Assembly: GCA_037178675.1 (NCBI GenBank)
Contig: JAYMGJ010000258.1
Span: 35,642 to 99,641 of the forward strand
Direction: 5' to 3'
From: Scleroderma bovista
Lineage: Eukaryota > Basidiomycota > Agaricomycetes > Boletales > Sclerodermataceae
Length of the DNA stretch: 64,000 bases
The translations under genes and the position numbers were made by a program. This document shows positions 1 to 10,022 of the stretch, one piece after another (position 1 is the stretch's first letter; every line of letters begins with the position of its first letter). The notes beneath the pieces were generated by a model. It did not search any database and was not told where the DNA came from. It worked only from the letters and a program-made list of their open reading frames with translations.

Positions 1-1843
1 ACGCATGGAATATGATGCATTTGGTGGGCCCACTTTAATATTGTGACCGGCTGAGGAGTCACCATTGGTCTGATCCGAACTGGAATCTGTGAAAATATAT
101 CAGTGTATGTTCATACAGTAACCATACTTACCCTTTGAATTTTTTCTGGCATGTGTCTGTTTCGACCTTTTATTACGGCTCTTCTCAGCATCCGCTGCAA
201 GACATCAATGATATACCAATGAATGAATAGATGTAATTACCTTGCAAATCGTGTTGACCGCGGGTGTGCCTTGATTCTGCTCCACCCCTAGAAGGACCCG
301 CGGCATTTCCATGCGGACGCACAGGGGGCTGAATGTCCTCTATGTCCTCGTCATTATATGATACATCTATCAATGCCTCTCAGTGGTTGCCAATTTAATA
401 GAATGATATTTACCTTGTGTGGGCTTTTTTCCTGTTCTCTTTGCCATACTCTTGTGATTGGCACTCGAAACCGCGGCTTGTAGCGACCCATCGGACTCTA
501 ACCACCTCTTGACCTTGAATGTATTTGCGGGATCACTCACTTGCCTGTCTCACCACCACTCCAATATTTCTGTGGCCTCTTTGTTGGTAAGCCTAGAGGG
601 TTCCTTGAATGTGACATTGGCAGGCCAATACCTGCCCGATATATATGTGCTGTGGTCAAGCCCAATCGCTGCCCATGGTACAGCAACATCGGACCGACCA
701 CAAGCCTTTCCTGTTATGACATGGTTAGTGTTTGATTCATAGAATATTTTTACATACCATAATGAAAACTAATGAATGCGCGGACTACATCCTTTTTGTC
801 CTGGGTGTTCATATTCAGGATGACCGGAATGTAGGGCACGTCATCTGCATCTGTTGGGAGGTTAAACCGCGGCCGTCTTTTACCTTTGACAGGCTTTCTT
901 GGAACCGTGCCCTCATCCTCCGTATCTTCACCACTTTCCTCCTCCACACCAAACACCTGATGGGCATACCGCTCCCACTTGTTCTCCACCCGGTCCCAGC
1001 CATCAAAGAGCTTGCCATCACCCAATTCGTCATTGAAGTCATGCCTATGTGTGTCAGTAGTAATATATACACCGAATAACCACACTCACAGGCCATACAT
1101 GATGTCACCTGCGGCACCTTTCCAAGCCGCCATCACCACCACTCTGGCACCACACTGCTTCCACATCGCCTTGGAAAACTCACGGGCAAACTTCCGACCT
1201 TTTCCTTCCGCGGCTCTACCTGTAGTTTCAGTACCATGCTGCCATGGGATAAGAGTCTCACCTTGCTTGGATCTCTGGGGGGGGGGGGGGGGTGGGTATC
1301 ATTCCATTCCTTGGCTGTCTTTTCTGCCCGCTCTATGTTCTCCGCGGTCAGTCTCTTTATCACTTTGCCCACCGCCCTCTGATAATTTTGAATGTACCCG
1401 CTGGAACCGGGTGCATGTCCTGCTCTGGCAAGCACATCATCTATTTTTGCCTTCTCTTGGTCTGCTATTACCATGCGGGCAGTCCACCTGCGGCCATATT
1501 TGATGAGCTGTTTTTTCTTCCGAGTGCGAGAGTGATTATACAGCCAATTTTGAATGGCCTATGAAAATACGAAATAAGGCAAGCTCTTCATAAGTGAGGG
1601 AGCACTCACCTTCTTCTTTATCACCCATTGGTGACTCTTGAGTGTCCTGTTGGCCTCCAGCCTTTGGACATGGCTTGCAATGTCCTTAAAAATAGACTTC
1701 CTTTTTGTTGCGTCCGCTGCCATCCACTGTTCCAGTTTCTCCTGGACAATGATGAGCTCATCTTTGCGAAGGGGGGTCTTGCCTTGCCCAGTGGCATCAG
1801 ACCTCCCATCACTATCACTCTCACTGTACTCAGATTCGGACAT
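1..1843 (-). CDS. KDZ-linked conserved fungal protein (3' end off window)
   Basis: Minus-strand multi-exon gene starting at ATG 1843 and still open at the left edge. I read exon 1 as 1843-1610, an intron at 1609-1559, then exon 2 with an Arg/Lys-rich stretch followed by a segment ending in a run of prolines (the long G run near 1270-1283). Further exons carry a Cys/Val-rich hydrophobic segment and an FNDEL-containing segment near 1040-1030. Splice sites keep frame through at least four exons. I recognise the layout as an expanded Agaricomycete family of unknown function that sits beside KDZ-type transposases; no catalytic motif is visible. It is transcribed divergently from the KDZ transposase, which suggests an accessory gene of the same element. 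One exon junction near 1208 overlaps a CCGCGG motif. The C-terminal part (below 730) is Ser/Lys-rich and less certain. Confidence 0.6.
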
Positions 1844-2269
1844 GGGTGAGGTGGAATCTTTGCAGCGAGTTCCAAATTCCGGCACACATTCGGGCCTGTT
1901 GATTGAAGTTCACGCGGTCACTTTCTTCACATGTCACAAGGACCCTTGATCTTACTTTACCATGTATGGGCAGATGCAATACGGCGCCCGAGGAATATTT
2001 GGTAAGATTCCATGGGTATTTGCAAAGATCTTACCATAGATGGAAAGGTCCATGTTGCTCAGGGTCCATTTTGACAACGCTTATGTGCCAATCTCAAGAT
2101 CTCAGTCCATAGTTGGTAGGGTTCCATTTGTGCCTGATCGCGGTCCCGACTGAGTGGATTGACACCGCAGGATCCCAATCCGATGCAGTTGGTCAAGTTC
2201 AAGGTATTGCAATGAGGCATTTCAAGGTCAAAAGTGGTCGTGTTGTGAGCTTCGCATCCAGAGACAGTC
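1844..2269. promoter_or_regulatory. Divergent intergenic region between two KDZ-element genes
   Basis: About 426 bp between two outward-facing starts (ATG 1843 minus, ATG 2270 plus). It must carry both promoters if the gene models are right. It contains AT-poor direct-repeat-like TTGCAA/CAAGG stretches but no clear TATA box. No other coding signal was seen. Confidence 0.35.
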
Positions 2270-5200
2270 ATGGGGAAGTCCAAGGTAGTAAAAGTAGGCC
2301 CCTCTACACCTGTAATGCAGGTGACATGGAAGACAGTAAGATCTGGTAGACAATCCAAGGACAAGATCATAAAGGCTCCACCCTGGAAAAAGGCACGCAT
2401 TGAAAGAGCTGATGATCAGTCTCCTACTCGAGCTGGTTCATCGGCATTGGAGCACACCAGTTTCTTTCCAGATGAGCCTGTAGAGGCATATTCTACTACA
2501 GATGATCCACCCCTGCGAGCATGTAGATTGCCAAGGAACCAGGTCTGATGCACCTTCCACACTCTAAATATATATCTCATCCAATCATAGGACCACTATC
2601 TGCGAGACTGGCTGCCCTGGAAAGGCAAATATTTGTCAGTGCTCCTAGAAATGGAGGCACCCCCTGCATCCAGGATCTGTATGCGGTGTGGAAAGGATGG
2701 GGCAATTAGGTGCACCGACTGTGCTCATAGGCCACTCTTCTGCACCAACTGTTGCCTTGACACACACCAGCTTGGTCCCTTCCATCGGATTCAAAGGTGG
2801 ACTGGAACCTTCTTTGAGGATTTCTCTCTTCGCCTGGTGGGTCAGTTCTTTCACCATATCCACATGGTAATTAATAAAGCAGATTGGATTTGTGATGCAC
2901 TTGGGGCACGGTGGAAAACCATGTCCTAGCGGAGGATATAGCCGTGGTAATAATGCAAGTGATGATGAAGATGCTTGGGAAGATGTGGAGGACGATGGGA
3001 GCCCACCTCATCTAGCTAGACCGCGGGACAGAAGTTGCCAAACTGTGGTGGACACTAATGGGGTGCACTTTTGCGACATTCGGTACTGCAGCTGCGATGG
3101 TTCAGAGGACTCACATCTGCAACTTATGATGGCTGGCCTTTTCCCTGCGACAACAAAAAGTCCCAGGACTGCATTTACCTTCCAGGTGCTGGATGATTTT
3201 ATCCGGGACAATGTGGAATGTGGCACCACTGCAATGAATTACTATAGTAAGTTGCAGAGACTGACATCCAATGCATTCCCACATGCGGTGCCGGTAAGTG
3301 AAGTAACCTTTTGTTGACCGCGGCATTGACACCGCGGATGAAATAGAATAGGTACAGGGAGCTCCTGAGATTGTCAAGGGCATGGAGACTTTTGAAACTT
3401 CTCAAGTGGAAAGGATTCTATGGAATGTCGGAAGAACCAGGGCCAGGGGAACTGGTCCTCTTTTGCCCGGCATGTCCCCAACCCGGGGTCAATATGCCAC
3501 CTGTGGGAGAGGTGGATCTCACACAGTGAGTATTGGTTGTAATTATTCCATAATTTACATATATGACTGATCTGGACAGTTGGAAGTATTCAAGGGTCAT
3601 TGCCATGGATGGAAATTTCAAAGCTGAACATATGTTGCTCAAACAAGCTCCAAATGAGGTCTGGTTGATGGATGGAAAAGGATTCATGGTAACATCGGAG
3701 CCTTATAAATCCTATTTAGCAGGAAGTGCAAATAGAGTGGAGGTATGATATCCTTGACGCATGCCGCGGTATGTTCTGATGCCGCAGTTAGAAATCGGAC
3801 TGTAGCAATCACCGTGCGGTCAATCAGGCGAATACTAGTAGAAGTCAGTTGTCATCAACTGGAATTGGTGGTTGTGCCTGTGCCAGACATGGGTGCTTTG
3901 TTCCACATGCCATGGTTGATTTCCAAAAGGGAGAGCAGTGCGTCCGCGGTTCCAAAATAAAGAGCTTTATTGACCCGCAGGTAGGCAAGTCAACATGGAT
4001 TACTCCTTGGTGCATGCAGTGCATCACAGAATGGACCACCAACAGCGGGTGGTAAACTTCTATGACATCAATTGTCAATACAGCAAAAACCTGTATCGGT
4101 GTATGGAAGGGAACTGGTTTGTGTCTCTCCCACCCGGATTAAAGATTCAACCGGGCATTGGTATATGGCATGTCCATGGACATCAATCGGAATGTTTTGT
4201 CAGGTATTCCCCTAATTTCATTCCTGGAGTAGGCAATGTGGACAGGGAAATAATGGAGACTCTCTGGTCGTCCTTAAATATTATTTCCCCCTCCACCCGG
4301 GGAATGGCCGCCCCTCATCAGCAGGAAATGCTGGACTTCCAAATGAACGACAGTAATTTCTTGAAGATGGTCCGCATGCGTGAGTGATGCTAAATATGGG
4401 ATATGGCGACCGCATTCACGCATTCCAGCTCTGTCTTTGAAGAGGAAACTGGTTGCTGCACAAAGAAATCTGGCATCCTCTCATGATACCTTTGCAAATT
4501 TGGATGAAACTGTGCCTGAAGACATTCGTAATACTTGGATGGCCCAAGAGAGGAATGCACTTGTGGAGAGGTTATCCAATGCAAAGGCCATGGATATATT
4601 TGAAGTCCAGTTGGAAAAGGGTAGGTCCTATGGCAACAAGTACAGAAAAAGGCTGAAATGACACGGAAAGCACCGAGCATTAAATCCATGGAGATTAGCC
4701 TCATAGGAATGCAATCCGCAGCAGGGGCACTGCAAGGATCCGCCACATGGATGGCAAGGGCCTTGAAGGTGGAGGAGTCTCAGATAGTGCTCTTATTGGA
4801 TGCACGCAGGATTGATTCAAGAACTACCGAAAACCAAAGGCTTGACATTTCCCGCCATCGCGACAGGCTACAGTCGCAAATCAATGGCTTGGTGCAGACC
4901 GCAGCAACATTTGTGGGAGCTGACTGGGACAGTGGACTTGATGCCTGCGAACATGGTGACTCAGGGAGTGATGAAGATGGTACCTTCATTACTGTATCCC
5001 CTGGGAATGCAGAACACACCATACTGCCACTGCCTTCCTATATAGGTTTGCCGTGGTGTGGTGCATTGGAGCTGAATGGCCTCATAGAGGAAGAACTTCA
5101 GCTCAGACAAGGTCAGGCCAATGATGCTCTGCATGAAATACAACTTGCTCTTGCAGACAAGGCAGTCTTATTTTGCACTGAGGTCCGACATGGCAGAAAC

Positions 5201-5755
5201 TATGCTGTGACAACCCGCGCTTGGAAAAAGGTATCGGACCTGGACACCTTGGTCAAAAGATATTCCGCAATCTATAATCGGTGCCAAAAGCAAATGGTTG
5301 CGTTGGGAGCCAACCAAAGTATTCTTGACCGGTATCAAATACTTAACAAGAAGGATCTCACAGTGAGTACCACGGTGTCCGATCCGAATGCAAGGGGCCA
5401 TCGCCATGACTCCTTGGCATGGTTCTGGACTATGGACATTCCAAAGGACACAAATAAAAATGATTGGATGTCAGAGTGTAAGCTTTGCAATTTTTGGTCA
5501 TATATATCTACTTAATGATTCCAAATAGTTTACCGGGTTCATTGGTTATGGGCGAAGGCAAAACAAGATCAATGGACTGAAGAGGTGGACCTCATAATTT
5601 CAGAACAGGGTTGGACACACAACTTCTTCAGGAACCGGGCAAATTTCTGGGAGAAAAAAGCAGCGAAATTGGGATTGGACTTTGACCGCGGGATGGCATG
5701 CTATGCAGCAAGGCAATATGACATGTACAACAAATTGAGCAAACTCTGTCAATGA
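2270..5755 (+). CDS. KDZ-superfamily transposase with CxC2 zinc cluster
   Basis: Transposase of the Kyakuja-Dileera-Zisupton class, expected to cut and move the surrounding element in the nucleus. Exons read by frame and splice sites: 2270-2542, 2591-2836, 2883-3293, 3347-3525, 3580-3742, 3792-3937, 3985-4379, 4429-5477, 5529-5755. The N-terminus is basic. A Cys-rich CxC2 cluster follows (CMRCG, CTDC, CTNCC; near 2690-2750), then a CPACPQPG motif. The core has the blocks MDGNF (Asp at 3608), GCACARHGCF, FYDINCQY (Asp at 4064), GIWHVHGH and VDREIMETLW (Glu near 4247-4257), the usual DDE-like residues. The C-terminal WFWTMD block is also present. One problem: near 4645-4652 the frame changes at an AAAAA run, so either a very short intron or a 1-nt deletion exists. 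Otherwise no stop interrupts the core. Three introns (3294-3346, 3743-3791, 3938-3984) contain CCGCGG. Confidence 0.88.
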
Positions 5756-5832
5756 TTATGTGTTAAAATATCACCCGAGGCACAAACAATGCATACTAGT
5801 TCTACAATTTACATGCAATTATGGAACACCAT

Positions 5833-6631
5833 TCAATTGTCCTTTCCACTCCAAAGTTTATCCGTGGACACTGCCCACTTCTCCTCCAGCTCGTTGGCAG
5901 AATCAGTTAGATATTCCACCATGGTCATGCGGTCGACGAGATGATGTAATAGGGTATTTTGATGGAAGATCTTCTCATCGACTTCTTTCAAGAGATGCTG
6001 CATGTGTAATTTGATATCTTCAATTCCCATGCCTGGGGTTTCCGGGACATTAAATAGGGTTGGAATTCCATAATCCCCGGGCTGCAAAGAATGCTTATTA
6101 GAAATTTGTTTGCATTACCCTGTGAACTCACCTGGGTCTGCGGAAAGAATTGCTGTGCCTCTGTGACCAGCTGGCAGAGTGTTGTCCGCGGTACAACATT
6201 GCAGGGGACACCCCATACCCACCACACCCCAGGTGTGGCCCATGTACTTTGGACTCTGGCTTCCGCGGGATAAACCTTGAAGACGTCAATGGTTTTGATC
6301 TGGCCCATCAAAGTTGGTGCATCGGGGTCCCCAACAGAAACCCATTCCATCACTTGGGCTGCAACCGCAGGAACCTGCATCACCAGCCCATGCTTGTTAC
6401 ATGCGCCAAGTAATCGCTCCAGAATTGCCTGCAAGATTGGTCAGCCTATTCGATGTGATGGGTAATCCAGGATCGCACCACTTCTGCCAGTACATGGCTA
6501 TGCCAATCGATCTTCTCCCATAGCGAATCTTCCCCTGTCTGCTGCAAAGCATGGACAAACCGACGGAATCTGATACCCGCATATTGCAAAGTCGCGGATA
6601 GTGTGCGTGCCTGAATAATGGAGGGATCCAT
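5833..6631 (-). CDS. Small unknown gene between KDZ transposase and TET/JBP gene
   Basis: Three-exon minus-strand gene starting at ATG 6631 and stopping at 5833, tail-to-tail with the KDZ transposase. Frame is kept over an intron of about 50 bp near 6470-6420 and another near 6132-6085. The predicted protein is about 230 residues: a helical N-terminus, a Trp-rich middle (WATPGVWWVWGVPCNV), and a C-terminal segment rich in Leu, His and Glu that looks like a coiled coil. I do not recognise the family. Its position inside the KDZ block, and two CCGCGG motifs in the coding sequence (6186 and 6262), suggest a further accessory gene of the element. It could be a regulatory or DNA-binding partner, but no motif shows this. 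Confidence 0.55.
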
Positions 6632-6809
6632 GGGTGTAGGATGGGGAATAAAGGTGGATATTATAAAGGTCTATATTTATAATTTCTCCAACAACGTTCC
6701 CATGTATGGCCTACCATTGTTTATGAAACAATGACCACCCACCCAGGTCGCATTGTTGAATATCACCAGGTGCTCCCGCGGATATATAATTGCTACATCC
6801 CTTTTGTTC

Positions 6810-7075
6810 CGTGTATATTTGATTAGCATATCAATGGATGATTGGATTTCAATTAGATGTCTATTCTCACCGCGGTCAAATACAACCGTGGTTGCTATAT
6901 ATGCAGTCTGCTATGATAGCCAAATATAAAACACAGAATTTGTCAGGAAATTGACCCCTTATTGTTCCCTTGTTATTAGCATATGAGTGAATGATTGGAT
7001 TTCAATTAGATGCCTAATCTCAGGGCCGTGGTGGAATACAACCGCGGTCGCTATATATGTGGAATTGATGTTGTA
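6810..7075. repeat. Tandem duplication of about 100 bp carrying CCGCGG/CCGTGG pairs
   Basis: Two direct copies, about 6815-6910 and 6976-7070, share GATTGGATTTCAATTAGATG followed by a CCGCGG-type pair and then GGT(T/C)GCTATATATG. In copy 1 the pair reads CCGCGG...CCGTGG. In copy 2 it reads CCGTGG...CCGCGG. The differences are CpG to TpG changes. The rest of 6632-7400 is non-coding as far as I can see. Confidence 0.6.
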
Positions 7076-7400
7076 TACTGATATGGCATCACCATTTTCC
7101 GATCTGTCACCGCGGCTGGGCAACACACCAACAGGGTAATTCTGGTAACATTTGAAATTCTATTGATTCGTCGAATTTCTCCTTTTGGAGTAATGGTAGG
7201 TTTTACCACTCAATGCCCACCGATGTGGGTTCCACCCGCGGCTGATCTCCAACTTGATGTGAATGTATTCATATTGGCACCGTCCCAACATTGTAAATTC
7301 CATTCCATTTCTTTATTTTTCCTATATAATTTATTTATTGGTTTGAACTTTGTTGATTATCCATAGCCACCACCCCGCCGCCATCTACCCGCAGTCTCCA

Positions 7401-7408
7401 TATAAATA
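7401..7408 (+). promoter_or_regulatory. TATA box of TET/JBP gene
   Basis: TATAAATA lies 47 bp upstream of the proposed ATG at 7455, a plausible core promoter for the dioxygenase gene. Confidence 0.4.
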
Positions 7409-7454
7409 TTGTTCAGTATCCTGGCTTTGCTTGGGTCTCATCTCTCTCCCCTTC

Positions 7455-8716
7455 ATGGCTGCTCCTGTGTCTTACCCAACCAACTACCAGCTATCTCATC
7501 AAGTTTCTGGTTATATGTGATGCCGCTTCTGTTCCTTGGCTTTCCCTGACTCTGGGACCGCGGCACCTCAAATTCCCCTTAACCTCCCAGTTGACCTTTC
7601 CGTTGGGATGCACCAGATGGTAGCCACTTTGGTTACCGCATATAATTATCGCAGTACACCTCCTCCATGCCCCTTTCCTCGAGTACTCATCTTTGTCCAG
7701 TTGACTGTGGTGTTGACCTCATCCGGCTTTCTGAATCATTGGCATCCATGGAGCCTGGGACCACCGCGGATAGGGAGCAAACCTTCCTTAACAAGTTCCC
7801 TGCTACTATCTCAGGTCTTATCGATGAACCAGTGGTGATTTTGGGGGAGGGGGGAACTGTAGCTTTGTGGTATCTCCCTGGTGCCTTGGCACGCCCAACA
7901 CAGGTATGATTTAATACCTCTTCTGTTTATAATCTTTTATAATCCCTGTAGACAAATATTTTGCAGGCATTAGGTCCACTCCATACACAACTGTCCGCCA
8001 GTATAACTGGCCGGACATGGTGCAATGACCCGTGGTACTTTCATTCGGAACAGACCCGTGTGACCGGTTGTTTGGAGCTTTCTCCTGCAAGACATCAAAT
8101 GGGTCATTACGTGTGTGCTTACCATTCCTGCCATGAATTAATTGATAATATCATATTCAGCATGAAAATGCTTCCATTTCTGCGGACCTCAATACAGCCG
8201 CAGGTTTCCAGTGGTTGCAAGATATGGTGCAGCCAACCTCCATTATATCGGGTGCATTATCAATCATGCATCCACAGCTGTATGAGGATGGTATGCGAGG
8301 AATCTAGTTTATTGGAAGATTGGTCTTCCGCAAACAACCTCGGCATGAATCGGGCCTTATCCCTCTGGCCCACCGCGTTTACCAATATTTCGGTTATTGC
8401 GAACCGGTGCACCCCCCTCCACCGTGATCCCCAATCCCGTGCCAGTTGGTATGATATTATAGTAAATGTGGGTGAATACACTGACTGTATCATGGCCATC
8501 CCTACCCTTGGCATTGAGCTGGTGTACAAGCCTGGTACCGCGGTTGCATTCTCCGGGAGGCTTCTTAGGCACAGGGTAAATGCTGTAGAAGGAAACCGGT
8601 ACTGTTTGACCTACTACATGAGGGATAACATTCACCATTGGGCAAATGTTCCAAGGTGTGCGGATTGGATGAGGATTGATAGTGTGGAGAGGTTGCTGAG
8701 GCCTACCATACTGTAA
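7455..8716 (+). CDS. TET/JBP-family 2-oxoglutarate/Fe(II) dioxygenase
   Basis: Predicted to oxidise 5-methylcytosine (or thymine-like bases) in DNA using 2-oxoglutarate and Fe(II). The C-terminal double-stranded beta-helix is clear: NISVIANR leads into LHRD (His 8420-8422, Asp 8426-8428, the HxD iron ligands), then WYDIIVNVGEY, PTLGIELVYKPGT, a distal histidine in LLRHRV (8570-8572) and an Arg in GNRYCLTYYMRDN (CGG at 8597), expected to bind 2-oxoglutarate. These blocks match the basidiomycete TET/JBP proteins that expanded together with KDZ transposons. Upstream exons are less certain: start near 7455, an exon ending at 7905, an intron to about 7949, another intron from about 8113 to 8203. 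Around 8285-8300 the frame reading WLQDMV..HPQLYEDGM must join the frame of the catalytic block, and no intron of normal size fits, so a 1-nt frameshift is likely. All catalytic residues are intact. Confidence 0.85.
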
Positions 8717-8989
8717 GGTGCAGAGGAGTTTATAGAACAGATGCATTTCACTATTGACATCTCTTCCTAAGCGAATTAATAAATACACATGGAGTGGAAT
8801 TTTAGAAATGATAATGCTTATCATGTTGCCGCGGCTGCTGCGTGGTTGCTTATTATGTTTCCGGACATGTCTAACCTAACTTATTGATATTTTGATGATC
8901 CATATTTCTCCTTATCATTATTCGCCCACCACTGAACACATGCCCTATAAAGTCCCGCAGGTCTTCGGAGGGAAGTCATTATTGTCTTG
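8717..8989. other. Spacer after TET/JBP gene
   Basis: No gene seen. It contains one CCGCGG (8829) and leads into the repeat array. Confidence 0.3.
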
Positions 8990-10022
8990 ATTGTGCTTCC
9001 GGCTCACTTTTCTGGTATCCTACTTTGTATTTACTATAACACCGTGGCTTCTGTCAGCTGCATTCTCCTGCCGCGGCCATCTTTGGCTCACCTTATGCCT
9101 ATGTACCAGACTCTGTCAGCCCATCCATCACTCTCAGCCAGTTATCTATTGGCCAATCCACATTAGAGGGAAACACCATATGTCAGCCTACCATGTCAAT
9201 GGGGCTAGATATTATGGGCCCTGCTTTGATTTACATTCCAGTGGTATTTTGGCTCACCCATATTCCAGGTCACAAATGATTCATAGCCCACCCTTGACTC
9301 ACGGGATGATGCAATTTTACATGGGCTCACCCATATTCCATTGGACAGATCAAATCTTAGCCCATCCGTGCTACTCAGTATGATGAAATATGGGCTCACC
9401 TATACCCTAGTGACTGTTCTACTTGGGCTGACCCATCTCACACGGAACCAGGTAATAATAGCCCATCCATATCACATGAGAACATCATAATGTAAGCTCA
9501 CTCATGCTACACGACCTTAATGTATATGGGCCCCCCACAGTTCAGGGGACATTGCTATTTTGGCTGACATACATGATAAGGGACAGGCTATTCAAAGCCC
9601 ACCCATGCTACACGGGATGGTGACATCATATATGGGCTCACCCATATCACATTGGAACCATCAACCCTCAGCCCACTCTTGCTACTCGTGATGATGGAAT
9701 ATGGGCTCCTCTGTACCTTAGGGACTTTGTTATTTCGGCTCACTCGTATGACATGGGACTATGTAATAGCAGCCCGCCCATGTCAGATGTGATGACATAA
9801 TAGGGGCCCATTCATATTCTTTGGCATCTCAAAGTTTCAGCCCACTCGTGCTACTCGGGATGATGGCATATGGGCTCACTGGTACCTTAGGGGACAAAGT
9901 ATTTCGGCTCACTCGTATCACATGGGACCATGTTGTATCTGCCTGTCAATGTGACATGCGTGTCAGCCCACTCATGCTACACCCAGCTGTTGCTCACTGC
10001 ATAGTGTTATAACAACCCGCAG
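8990..10022. repeat. Degenerate repeat array A (ATGGGCTCACCCAT hairpin units)
   Basis: About 1 kb of diverged tandem units of roughly 110-130 bp, clearest from 9210. Each has the near-palindrome ATGGGCTCACCCATAT, then CATTGGACC-type and CCCATCCGTGCTACTCGGGATGATG-type blocks. The core ATGGG-NNNN-CCCAT can fold into a hairpin. The array resumes at about 13,480-13,690 beyond the inserted LTR. No coding potential seen. It may be a subterminal repeat region of the KDZ element. Confidence 0.6.
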
